Assembly: GCA_033852115.1 (NCBI GenBank)
Contig: JAWSVE010000001.1
Coordinates: 496,001 to 560,000 of the forward strand
DNA from: JAWSVE01 sp033852115
GTDB taxonomy: Bacteria > Pseudomonadota > Gammaproteobacteria > Pseudomonadales > Cellvibrionaceae
Length of the DNA stretch: 64,000 bases
Reading direction: 5' to 3'
The position numbers were made by a program, and so were the translations under genes. Below the pieces are notes generated by a model that was not told the DNA's origin, made no database searches, and saw only the letters and a program-made list of their open reading frames with translations. Below are positions 17,089-26,155 of the stretch, piece after piece (position 1 is the first letter of the stretch; every line of letters begins with the position of its first letter).

Positions 17089-18510
17089 CTAACTTAATTG
17101 ACGCTTTGCCAAATCCATTGCTAGTGCATTCACATTACCTGCACCCTGCGTAATAACAATATCGTCGGCTTCGACGATGTCGCGAATCACATCTGGAACT
17201 CCGTCGATACCTTCAACAAAAATTGGGTCGACTAAACCTCTATTGCGAATACTGCGACAAAGATGACGACTATCAGCGCCTGGTACCGGTTGTTCTCCTG
17301 CCGAATACACTTCTAACATGACCAATACATCAACTTTCGACAGAACATCAACAAAGTCTTCATACAGGTCTCGTGTACGGCTATAACGATGCGGTTGAAA
17401 AATCATTACCAATCGACGATCAGGCCAACTTTTTCGAACGGCTTCGATAGTAACGGCAACTTCTCGAGGGTGATGACCATAGTCATCAACTAACATCGCG
17501 AGCCCTTCACCAACTGGGTATTCACCGTAGACTTGAAAACGTCGACCTACGCCGGAAAAATTGGATAAGCCTGATTGTATTGCGTGATCATCGATGCCTT
17601 CATCAGTCGCCACTGCAATAGCTGCGGTTGCGTTTAATACATTGTGTTCACCAGGCATGTTCAAAGAAATCTCTAACGGATCAACAATACCGGGGCGCTT
17701 CACTTTAAAACGAATACGCAACGCATCCTGTTGCACATCATAAGCTTGGAAGTCACAGTCGTCTCCAAACCCATAAGTCAAAACAGGCCGGCCCAAATCG
17801 TCAACTAAACTCCGCACGACAGGCTCATCACCACATAAAACGGCCAGACCATAAAAAGGCAGATTGTGCAAAAAACTCACAAATGTATTCACAAGTTGCG
17901 AAAAGTCACCGCCGTAGGTATCCATGTGATCAGCATCAATGTTGGTAACGATAGCGACAACTGGTTGCAGGTGTAGAAAGGACGCATCACTTTCATCTGC
18001 TTCGGCAATTAAATAACGGCTCGCGCCAAGTTTTGCATTTGTACCCGCGCTATTGAGTAACCCGCCGATGACAAAAGTTGGATCGCGTTCTGCAGCACCA
18101 AAAATGCTCGCTAATAAACTAGTCGTGGTTGTTTTACCGTGCGTACCAGCGACCGCGATGCCATGCCGATAGCGCATTAACTCGCCCAACATTTCTGCAC
18201 GACGAACAACTGGAATGCGGCCTTCACGTGCTGCCACAATTTCTGGATTGCTTTCATCAACCGCAGAAGAGACAACTACTACATCGACGCCAGCGACGTT
18301 TTCGACCTTGTGTCCAAAAAACAGTTGAGCACCCATCGCCACCAAACGATCAGTGGTGTTTGATGCTTTCAAATCCGAGCCCGAAATATCATAGCCTTGA
18401 TTACACAATACTTCGGCAATACCGCTCATTCCCGCGCCGCCAATGCCGATAAAATGAATACGGCGAATACGTCGCATTTCAGGAACTTGCGAGACAATCA
18501 TGTCAGCCAC
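17089..18510 (-). CDS. murC: UDP-N-acetylmuramate--L-alanine ligase MurC
   Basis: A 473-residue cytoplasmic Mur ligase that adds L-Ala to UDP-MurNAc. It has the N-terminal UDP-binding motif HFIGIGGAGMSGIAEVL (about 19-35), P-loop GTHGKTTTTS (about 121-130), EADESDASFLHLQP, and C-terminal domain motifs DDYGHHPREVAVT and FQPHRYSRT. Its start overlaps the murG stop by 8 bases, indicating translational coupling. Confidence 0.97.
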   Translation of the reverse strand: MADMIVSQVPEMRRIRRIHFIGIGGAGMSGIAEVLCNQGYDISGSDLKASNTTDRLVAMGAQLFFGHKVENVAGVDVVVVSSAVDESNPEIVAAREGRIPVVRRAEMLGELMRYRHGIAVAGTHGKTTTTSLLASIFGAAERDPTFVIGGLLNSAGTNAKLGASRYLIAEADESDASFLHLQPVVAIVTNIDADHMDTYGGDFSQLVNTFVSFLHNLPFYGLAVLCGDEPVVRSLVDDLGRPVLTYGFGDDCDFQAYDVQQDALRIRFKVKRPGIVDPLEISLNMPGEHNVLNATAAIAVATDEGIDDHAIQSGLSNFSGVGRRFQVYGEYPVGEGLAMLVDDYGHHPREVAVTIEAVRKSWPDRRLVMIFQPHRYSRTRDLYEDFVDVLSKVDVLVMLEVYSAGEQPVPGADSRHLCRSIRNRGLVDPIFVEGIDGVPDVIRDIVEADDIVITQGAGNVNALAMDLAKRQLS

Positions 18511-19582
18511 GGGCTTTCTCCAAACAAATATCGGCTACATCTTGTGTAGCGCGAGGTTTCGCAACTTTCCGAGCTCGATTCGCTAAGTTACGTAATTTTT
18601 CTGAGTCGCTTAGCAGCGGTTTAGCCAAATCAAATAAAGTTTGTGCATCAAGTGCTTTCTCTTGCGCCATTAACGCAGCGCCTTCACTCACCAGCCACTC
18701 AGCGTTTTTCGTTTGATGATCATCAATGGCGTAAGGGAACGGGATAAAAATCGCTGCTACTCCCACTGCGCTAATTTCGGAAACCGTTAATGCACCAGCC
18801 CTGCAAATCACCAAATCGGCCCACTGATAGGCGTCAGACATGTCATCAATGAAAGCACTGACATCAGCCACAACACCTTTCTTGTTGTACAACGACTGGG
18901 TTTCTTCAAACGTCAATCCACCGGTCTGATGCCGAATATCGGGTCGCTCTGCCACTGGCATCTTGGCAATCATTTCGGGCACTAACTGATTGATTTTTTT
19001 TGCGCCCAAGCTGCCACCTAACACGAGTAATCGTTTAGGTTGACGCCTGCCAAGCTGCCTTTGATCAGGTGATTGACTTTCCACTATCGCTGACCGAATG
19101 GGGTTACCAACACATTGCGCTTTGGGTAACACACCAGGAAAAGCCGAAAGCACCTCATTCGTCAATTTACTCAACCAACGATTAGTAGTACCAGCTACGG
19201 CATTTTGTTCGTGAATAACCAATGGAATACCCATCAATTTTGCCGCCAATGCGCCAGGCCCAGACGCAAAACCACCCATACCAATGACAACCTGTGGTGA
19301 AAATTGCTTGACCACTTTCAATGCTTGCCAAATTGCTCGCGTTAATAGAAAAGGCATTTTTAACCAGGTAACGATGCTTTTTCCGCGCAAGCCAACAATA
19401 TCAATCACATTCAGCGTTATGTTTGCCGACGGCACAATCCGCGCTTCAATACCTTTTTCGGTGCCGAGCCACTCGACTGCAATACCGCGACCACGGAGCT
19501 CATCGGCTACGGCCAATGCTGGAAAGACGTGTCCGCCTGTACCACCTGCCATGATCAACACCCGTATTTCACTCTTCGACAT
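18503..19582 (-). CDS. murG: Lipid II synthase MurG (GlcNAc transferase)
   Basis: A GT-B glycosyltransferase that transfers GlcNAc from UDP-GlcNAc to lipid I on the inner face of the membrane. I place the start at the ATG at 19582 (359 residues, MSKSEIRVLIMAGGTGGHV). It shares one base with the ftsW stop (TAATG) and gives the family length; a longer frame begins at 19672 inside ftsW. The glycine-rich GGTGGH loop, MGGFASGPGALAAK, HEQNAVAGTTNR, the second G-loop VLGGSLGAKKIN and CRAGALTVSEI are all present. Confidence 0.97.
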   Translation of the reverse strand: MSKSEIRVLIMAGGTGGHVFPALAVADELRGRGIAVEWLGTEKGIEARIVPSANITLNVIDIVGLRGKSIVTWLKMPFLLTRAIWQALKVVKQFSPQVVIGMGGFASGPGALAAKLMGIPLVIHEQNAVAGTTNRWLSKLTNEVLSAFPGVLPKAQCVGNPIRSAIVESQSPDQRQLGRRQPKRLLVLGGSLGAKKINQLVPEMIAKMPVAERPDIRHQTGGLTFEETQSLYNKKGVVADVSAFIDDMSDAYQWADLVICRAGALTVSEISAVGVAAIFIPFPYAIDDHQTKNAEWLVSEGAALMAQEKALDAQTLFDLAKPLLSDSEKLRNLANRARKVAKPRATQDVADICLEKARG

Positions 19583-20772
19583 TATTGAGCTGCTCGTTTG
19601 GTCGACACATCTTTGACCGGCTGAGTTAACATTTCCCAGTCCATGCGCAAAACAATACCAATTAACATGCAACTAACGATCACACTGTTGTTACCGTAAC
19701 TGATAAACGGCAACGTCAACCCTTTAGTGGGCAGCAAGCTCGATGCTACACCCATATTAATGAATGACTGACCCGCAAATAAAATTGCGATGCCAAAAGC
19801 TGCCAAACTGACAAATACGTTGTTCTGACGCATCGCACGGCGCGACAACATTAAAATTCGAAACACTACCAAGCCAAAAAGCGCTATAACGAACACAGCA
19901 CCAAACAACCCGAGTTCCTCACCAATGATGGCGAAAATGAAATCCGTGTGAGCATCCGGCAAATAAAATAACTTTTGTACGCTTCGCCCCAAACCAACAC
20001 CAAACCACTGGCCCTGACCAAAAGCGATCAACGACTGTGTCAGCTGGTAACCACTATTAAATTGATCAGCCCAAGGGTCCAAAAAAGTCACTAGACGTTG
20101 TAAACGGTACGGCGACAAGATCGCAATAACGAGTAGTCCAGACCCGCCTAAAGCCATAAGACTGAAGAACTGCCACAACTTCATACCGGCGAAAAACATC
20201 ATCGCAACAACCGTCCCGGCGATAACGACAGCGCCACCAAAATCGGGTTCTAGCAATAGCAAAAGAACGACAACACATACGACGGCCAGCGGTTTTACAA
20301 CACCAGCCCAAGTCGTTTTGAGCTCATCATGCCGACGAGCGAGGTAACTCGCGAAGAACATTATCATCATCAATTTCGCAAGTTCAGACGCCTGGACGGT
20401 AAACGGGCCTGCATTTAGCCACCGTTGAGCACCATTAACACGACGACCAACACCAGGAATTAATACCATCAGCAAAACAGCAATTGTCAGCACCAAAAGC
20501 AGCCACCCATAAGATTGCCAAGCGGATACAGGTATCATCGAAATAGCCGTTGCAGCCAGTAAACCAACAACTAAAAATACACCGTGCTTAGCAGCCATAC
20601 TCCACGGATTACCTGTACGTACTTCAGATAAGCTCATGGACGCGGAAGCCACCATCAATATTCCCACCGTCATCAAAGCAACAACAGCGCCAATCAGTAG
20701 CCAATCGAGATCGCGATAGGCAGGCATCGTGATGCGGGGCATCTCAAATTTAGTTACTGCCACACCCATCAC
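19582..20772 (-). CDS. ftsW: Septal peptidoglycan polymerase FtsW (SEDS family)
   Basis: A 396-residue polytopic membrane protein with about ten helices. With FtsI it forms the septal glycosyltransferase/transpeptidase pair that polymerises lipid II. SEDS signatures are visible as RRVNGAQRWLNAGPFTVQASELAKL (split by a loop), DAHTDFIFAIIGEELG and LPFISYGNNS near the C-terminus. Its start overlaps the murD stop (ATGA) and its stop overlaps murG. Confidence 0.97.
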   Translation of the reverse strand: MMGVAVTKFEMPRITMPAYRDLDWLLIGAVVALMTVGILMVASASMSLSEVRTGNPWSMAAKHGVFLVVGLLAATAISMIPVSAWQSYGWLLLVLTIAVLLMVLIPGVGRRVNGAQRWLNAGPFTVQASELAKLMMIMFFASYLARRHDELKTTWAGVVKPLAVVCVVVLLLLLEPDFGGAVVIAGTVVAMMFFAGMKLWQFFSLMALGGSGLLVIAILSPYRLQRLVTFLDPWADQFNSGYQLTQSLIAFGQGQWFGVGLGRSVQKLFYLPDAHTDFIFAIIGEELGLFGAVFVIALFGLVVFRILMLSRRAMRQNNVFVSLAAFGIAILFAGQSFINMGVASSLLPTKGLTLPFISYGNNSVIVSCMLIGIVLRMDWEMLTQPVKDVSTKRAAQ

Positions 20773-22160
20773 GCCGCAAACCCCTTAACTATCTCAGCAA
20801 ATTTATCGCCACGCTCTTCATAGTTTTTAAACATGTCGAGGCTAGCGCAAGCAGGGGACAACAACACCACATCACCTACAATAGCGTGCTTAACCGCTAC
20901 CGAAACTGCAATTTTTAATGTATCAACTTGCTCCGCAGGCACATTAACTTGTGTTGCTTGATCGAAGAGCAACTGTGCATCTTTACCAAAGCAAATCATG
21001 TAACGTACTGTATTTTGCAAAACAGTCTTCAACCCAGAGAAATCAGCACCCTTACCATCGCCCCCGGCGATAAGCACGATTTTATTTTGGGGCGACCGAT
21101 CTAATCCCTCTAACGCAGCGAGAGTTGCACCAACGTTGGTACCTTTTGAGTCATTGATAAAATCAACACCCTGATAGTTAGCAACCCATTCACATCGATG
21201 CTTTAAGCCCTTAAATTCACACAAGGCCTTAACCATAGCGTCTACGGTTAAACCAATTGCATCACCAATTGCTAACGCCGCCAGGGCATTCGCCAGGTTG
21301 TGCTTACCTGCAATTCGAACTTGACTCGACAGCATGATTTTTTGCAAGCCTTTCGCAAGGTACAGCTGAGCTTGATCTTCAATAACACCAAAATCTTTTA
21401 GGTCAGGCACCCCCAAACCAAAGCTCACGCTAGCCATATTTTTTCGAAGCGGTGTCGAAGTTAACGCATCATCTCGATTAATAACTACCGTTTTAGCACC
21501 AAAAAATATGCGTTGCTTAGCGGCATGATATTCAGCCATCGTCGCATATCGATCCATATGATCTGCCGAGACATTCAGGAGACATGCGACGTCAGCGTTC
21601 GGCTGTTCTACGGTTTCAAGCTGAAACGAAGAAAGCTCTAGCACATAAAAGTCCGGCTCTTGCCCCCCGCTTAAATCGGATAAGAGGTCTAATACCGGTG
21701 TTCCGATATTGCCCGCGACTGATGCCCGCTTACCGTCAGCCTCTATCATTTCACCAACTAATGTAGTGACTGTGCTCTTGGCATTCGAACCAGTGATTGC
21801 GATGATTGGCGCTGTAACTGCTTCGATAAATAATTGAATATCACCGATAACTCGCACGCCGGCGTCAATGGCAGCTTGAATTGCAGGCTCTTTTAGGGAT
21901 ACGCCCGGGCTAACTACTATTAACGCTGCTTCTTTCAAAAATTCGGTATCAAGATCGCCCAATACTAAAGAAACCTGTGGAAACTCATGACGAAACACTT
22001 GCTCATTTGCTGGCGCCGTTCTTGTGTCTACTGCAACCACGCTTTTACCACGACTAAGTAAATGACGCACAACCGAAAAACCGGTAGCGCCTATACCAAT
22101 GACAATGGTTTGATGATTAGTGGCAATTAGCTGAGACAACCCGACATTCCTTCCAATCAA
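20769..22160 (-). CDS. murD: UDP-MurNAc-L-alanine--D-glutamate ligase MurD
   Basis: A 463-residue Mur ligase that adds D-Glu in peptidoglycan precursor synthesis. Key segments are the N-terminal GIGATGFSVVRHLL, the P-loop GSNAKSTVTTL (near residue 123), NVSADHMDRY, NDSKGTNVGATLAALEG and the C-terminal LLSPACASLDMFKNYEERG. It starts 7 bases after the mraY stop and overlaps ftsW. Confidence 0.96.
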   Translation of the reverse strand: MIGRNVGLSQLIATNHQTIVIGIGATGFSVVRHLLSRGKSVVAVDTRTAPANEQVFRHEFPQVSLVLGDLDTEFLKEAALIVVSPGVSLKEPAIQAAIDAGVRVIGDIQLFIEAVTAPIIAITGSNAKSTVTTLVGEMIEADGKRASVAGNIGTPVLDLLSDLSGGQEPDFYVLELSSFQLETVEQPNADVACLLNVSADHMDRYATMAEYHAAKQRIFFGAKTVVINRDDALTSTPLRKNMASVSFGLGVPDLKDFGVIEDQAQLYLAKGLQKIMLSSQVRIAGKHNLANALAALAIGDAIGLTVDAMVKALCEFKGLKHRCEWVANYQGVDFINDSKGTNVGATLAALEGLDRSPQNKIVLIAGGDGKGADFSGLKTVLQNTVRYMICFGKDAQLLFDQATQVNVPAEQVDTLKIAVSVAVKHAIVGDVVLLSPACASLDMFKNYEERGDKFAEIVKGFAA

Positions 22161-22167
22161 CTAAAAC

Positions 22168-23250
22168 TTAACGAAGCTTGAGCGTTGCTAGCCCAAACAA
22201 CACCAACATAACGTTAATAATCCAAAATCGTACAATCACTCGCGGCTCAGGCCACCCTTTCAACTCATAGTGATGATGCAGCGGAGCCATTCTAAAAATT
22301 CGTCGGCCTGTTAATTTGTATGAACCGACTTGCAAAATGACTGAAACGGTCTCCATTACAAATACACCACTCATGATAAAAAATATGATTTCGTGGCGAA
22401 TAATGACAGCGATAATCCCAAGCGCTGCACCCAGGGCAAGCGCTCCTACATCACCCATAAACACTTGTGCTGGATAGGTGTTAAACCATAGAAAGCCCAA
22501 ACCGGCACCCGCTAAGGCCCCACAAAAAACCACCAACTCACCCGTTCCTGAAACATAGGGGATATTTAAATACCCTGAGAATTCAGTATGCCCAACCAAG
22601 TAGGCGATGATGCCAAGTGCACTCCCTACCATAACGCAAGGCATGATCGCCAAGCCATCTAAGCCATCGGTTAAGTTCACTGCGTTACTTGAGCCAACAA
22701 CAACGAAGTAAGTGAAAATGATATAGAACCATCCTAAGTCGATGGCGACATTTTTTAAAAACGGGAGAAACAGCGTCGTTTCCACGCTCGATTCAGCCGA
22801 CCAGAATAAAAAGGCGGCGGCACCAAGGCCGCCCAAGGATTGCCAGAAATATTTCCAAAAGGCCGATAAGCCTTTCGAATTCTTTTCAACCACCTTGCGG
22901 TAGTCATCAACAAAACCTACTGCTGCAAAAATAAATGTTACGCCAATCACCACTAACACATAACGGTTTGATAAGTCTGACCATAACAGAGCACTGATGA
23001 AAATTGCTGCCAGGATCAAAGTCCCACCCATGGTTGGTGTGCCAGACTTTGATAAATGCGACTGGGGACCGTCATCACGGACCGATTGCCCGATCTGCAG
23101 AATATTTAACTTGCGAATCATCCAGGGACCAAGTAACAGCGATATACCGAGTGCCGTCAATATTCCCAAAATCCCGCGAAGCGTGAGATATTGAAAAACG
23201 GCAAAGCCGCTTACATACTGCTGTAAATATTCAGCCAATAATAAAAGCAT
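22168..23250 (-). CDS. mraY: Phospho-MurNAc-pentapeptide transferase MraY
   Basis: A 360-residue integral membrane enzyme with about ten helices. It transfers phospho-MurNAc-pentapeptide to undecaprenyl phosphate, making lipid I. SKSGTPTMGG, the catalytic Asp region FVDDYRKV, NLTDGLDGLA and FNTYPAQVFMGDVGAL are conserved active-site loops, and the C-terminal LHHHYELKGWPEPRV is typical. Its start shares a base with the murF stop at 23250 (TAATG). Confidence 0.98.
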   Translation of the reverse strand: MLLLLAEYLQQYVSGFAVFQYLTLRGILGILTALGISLLLGPWMIRKLNILQIGQSVRDDGPQSHLSKSGTPTMGGTLILAAIFISALLWSDLSNRYVLVVIGVTFIFAAVGFVDDYRKVVEKNSKGLSAFWKYFWQSLGGLGAAAFLFWSAESSVETTLFLPFLKNVAIDLGWFYIIFTYFVVVGSSNAVNLTDGLDGLAIMPCVMVGSALGIIAYLVGHTEFSGYLNIPYVSGTGELVVFCGALAGAGLGFLWFNTYPAQVFMGDVGALALGAALGIIAVIIRHEIIFFIMSGVFVMETVSVILQVGSYKLTGRRIFRMAPLHHHYELKGWPEPRVIVRFWIINVMLVLFGLATLKLR

Positions 23251-24623
23251 TATTCTTCCCCATCTCTAAGCAAAGCCGTGACCACTCTTTCCATATGGGA
23301 AACACGCGAGCCTTTCACTAACACTGTTGTTGATTCTTCGGTTTGTTTTCCAAGAATACTTTTTAATCTAGCAATCAATTCAGCTTGATCACTGAAATGT
23401 TCAGAATTCACACCAAAGGCATTGGACGCTGATGCAGTAAGCTCACCAACTGTTAGCAAATTTGAAACACCTTGCTCTTTCGCATACTGTCCTAATTCTG
23501 CATGCAGCGGCTTGGTTTCGCTTCCTAACTCTGCTAGATCACCCAGTACGAAAACAGTACGGCCAGCTCGTTGCGCCAAGGCGTTGATCGCTGCACGCAC
23601 AGAATCTGGATTTGCGTTGTAGCTATCATCAATAATCGCGGCCCCATGAACACCATCCAACACCTGCATCCGACCTGCTACAGCTTCGCTACTTTCTAGC
23701 CCGGTTTTGATCGTGAGCAAGTCCGCACCCGCCGCATAAGCACATGCTGATGCAGCTAAGGCATTTGCGACATTATGAGAACCTAATAGCTGCAACGTTA
23801 TTGAATGAACTTCTCCATTGCTGCACAAGTCGAATTCCTGTCCGCGCTCTGTGACAGCAAGATTGGTCGCATAAAAGTCGGCCTGATCATCTTCCAAACT
23901 AAACGTCAATGAGCGGCGGTCCCCCACTAGCTCACACCACTGAACATAGGCCGGGTCATCTTTATTGAGTACCGCAATATCCGCATCATCGAGCGAGCTG
24001 TACATCTGTCCTTTCGCTTTGGCGACCCCTTCAATTCCACCAAACCCTTCAACATGAGCACGCAGCGCATTAGTAATGAGGCCAATGGTCGGTTTAGCAA
24101 TGCCCGCTAAATAACCTATCTCGTTTGGACCACTGGCACCCATTTCAATAACAGCAAAATCATGTTCAGGCTGAAGGTCGAACAACGTGAGCGGTACGCC
24201 AATATGGTTATTGAAATTCCCTTTGGTGGCGAGAACGCGGCCGCAACCAGACAAAATATCAGTTAGCAGGGATTTCACTGAAGTTTTACCACAAGAGCCA
24301 GTGATGCCAATAAGTGGTTTATTGAAAAAAAGACGGTTTGCATGTGCAATATTGCCTAATGCTTCTGTCGTATCGATAACAACAACCTGAGGGATACCCA
24401 AATCCAGCTCATTGCTGACTACAACCGCTGCCGCACCTTTTCTTTCTGCTTCGCCAACAAAGTCATGGGCATCAAAGTTTTCTCCACGCAAAGCGACAAA
24501 CAAATCACCTTCTCGCACTGACCGCGTATCCGTACTAACTCTTTTAATCTCAACAGACGAATTTTGAGTTAAGCGTCCACGTGTTGCGGTCGCAATATCG
24601 ATCAATGAAAAGCTACGCATCAT
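23250..24623 (-). CDS. murF: UDP-MurNAc-tripeptide--D-alanyl-D-alanine ligase MurF
   Basis: A 457-residue Mur ligase that adds D-Ala-D-Ala to complete the pentapeptide. Visible are the N-terminal TDTRSVREGDLFVALRGENFDAH segment (about 31-53), the P-loop GSCGKTS (near residue 110), the NFNNHIGVPLTL motif, and DDSYNANPDSVRAA in the C-terminal domain. It uses the product of ddl in the same cluster. The start overlaps the murE stop (ATGA). Confidence 0.97.
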   Translation of the reverse strand: MMRSFSLIDIATATRGRLTQNSSVEIKRVSTDTRSVREGDLFVALRGENFDAHDFVGEAERKGAAAVVVSNELDLGIPQVVVIDTTEALGNIAHANRLFFNKPLIGITGSCGKTSVKSLLTDILSGCGRVLATKGNFNNHIGVPLTLFDLQPEHDFAVIEMGASGPNEIGYLAGIAKPTIGLITNALRAHVEGFGGIEGVAKAKGQMYSSLDDADIAVLNKDDPAYVQWCELVGDRRSLTFSLEDDQADFYATNLAVTERGQEFDLCSNGEVHSITLQLLGSHNVANALAASACAYAAGADLLTIKTGLESSEAVAGRMQVLDGVHGAAIIDDSYNANPDSVRAAINALAQRAGRTVFVLGDLAELGSETKPLHAELGQYAKEQGVSNLLTVGELTASASNAFGVNSEHFSDQAELIARLKSILGKQTEESTTVLVKGSRVSHMERVVTALLRDGEE

Positions 24624-26155
24624 GAAGAGATCTCCATGCGCTGCTGTAATGCAAGCCGGGCATGACCAACATCACTAAATGGCAATTTCTCGACGCCGAT
24701 TTGCTGGTAGGTTTCATGCCCTTTACCCGCAATCAAAATAATATCCTCATCCGCCGCATGCAGGATTGCATACTTGATCGCTTTCGCACGGTCGCGCTCG
24801 AAGACCACATTGTCTAGCTGTTGAAAACCCAGCCGAATATCTTTTTCAATAGCCTCTTGTGGCTCGGTGCGCGGGTTATCACTCGTGACCACAACACAAT
24901 CCGCTAGCTGTTCAGCGATACTCGCCATTTGCGCGCGCTTTCCTCGGTCTCGATCGCCACCGCAACCAAACACACACCACAAGGTTTTTTCACACTGAGG
25001 CTTGAGTGTTCCTAATGCCTTTGATAGACCATCAGGGGTGTGTGCATAATCAACCACAACCAATGGCCGCATCGACATAGAAACAACTTCCATTCGACCC
25101 GTCGCTGGGCTGACTAAAGCGATGTTCGTTAAAATATCTTGCAGATCAAAACCTTCAAGACTTGCCGCAGCAATCACCGCAAGTAGATTACTTAAATTAA
25201 ATTCTCCGAGCAGAGAAGCCGATAACTTACCTTCGCCCCATGGCGTTACAACCCAGGCATCGACGCCTTCAGCAGAAAATGAAACGTCTCTGCAATATAC
25301 GGCCGCTTTCTCATTGGATGTGCTGTAGGTAACTACCTTACCAGCAGCCAGCCTTTGCGTTAATTCACACCCAAATTCATCATCAATGTTGACTATCGCA
25401 TGCTCTAACGACGAAAAATGAAAAAGCTTAGCCTTAGCCTCCGCGTAGTTTTCCATCGATCCATGATAATCGAGGTGATCACGACTTAAGTTGGTCAATA
25501 TTGCTGTTTTAAAATCGACCGCAGCAACTCGAGACTGGTGCAAGCTATGGGAAGAGACCTCCATAACACAACGCGCTACGCCTTTCGCAGCGAAAGAACC
25601 CAGCGTTGCCTGAACAGCTACTGGGCCGGCAGTTGTTAATCCAGTAGATGTTAGCGAACTCGAACTATTATTTTCACTGTCAGCACTAACGATGCCATTC
25701 CCTAGGGTGCCCATTAAACCGCACTGTTGCTCAAGTTTTGCTACCAGCTGAGAAAACAAGTAAGCAACCGTTGTCTTACCATTAGTCCCAGTAACAGCGA
25801 TACAACGGACCGAGTGAGACGGCTCAGCGTAAAAACGTGAAGCTATAGCGCTAACGATTTGATCAAGTTTCTTAACAGGAATAACCGGAACATTGGAATG
25901 CCAAGAAATACCGTCATCTTCGTTTGACAGTTCTTTGATAATTGCAGCGGCACCAGCACGTAGTGCTGCGCCGATGAATTGCCGAGCATCGACACTAGCG
26001 CCAACTTGAGCAATAAAGACATCGCCTTTTTGCAGTAAACGGTGATCACTTTGCACACCAGTGACGAACACATCGCCAACCTCACCCGGCAACCAGATAT
26101 CCGGTAACAGATCCGACAAACGCACACCATATGATTGCTGGTTTGCACTCATCAC
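24620..26155 (-). CDS. murE: UDP-MurNAc-dipeptide--meso-diaminopimelate ligase MurE
   Basis: A 511-residue Mur ligase. The P-loop GTNGKTTVAYL, YHGSMENYAEAKAKLF and HTPDGLSKALGTL are family motifs. The DNPR motif in TSDNPRTEPQEAIE is the known marker of meso-diaminopimelate specificity, so this organism should make DAP-type peptidoglycan. The start overlaps the ftsI stop (ATGA). Confidence 0.97.
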   Translation of the reverse strand: MMSANQQSYGVRLSDLLPDIWLPGEVGDVFVTGVQSDHRLLQKGDVFIAQVGASVDARQFIGAALRAGAAAIIKELSNEDDGISWHSNVPVIPVKKLDQIVSAIASRFYAEPSHSVRCIAVTGTNGKTTVAYLFSQLVAKLEQQCGLMGTLGNGIVSADSENNSSSSLTSTGLTTAGPVAVQATLGSFAAKGVARCVMEVSSHSLHQSRVAAVDFKTAILTNLSRDHLDYHGSMENYAEAKAKLFHFSSLEHAIVNIDDEFGCELTQRLAAGKVVTYSTSNEKAAVYCRDVSFSAEGVDAWVVTPWGEGKLSASLLGEFNLSNLLAVIAAASLEGFDLQDILTNIALVSPATGRMEVVSMSMRPLVVVDYAHTPDGLSKALGTLKPQCEKTLWCVFGCGGDRDRGKRAQMASIAEQLADCVVVTSDNPRTEPQEAIEKDIRLGFQQLDNVVFERDRAKAIKYAILHAADEDIILIAGKGHETYQQIGVEKLPFSDVGHARLALQQRMEISS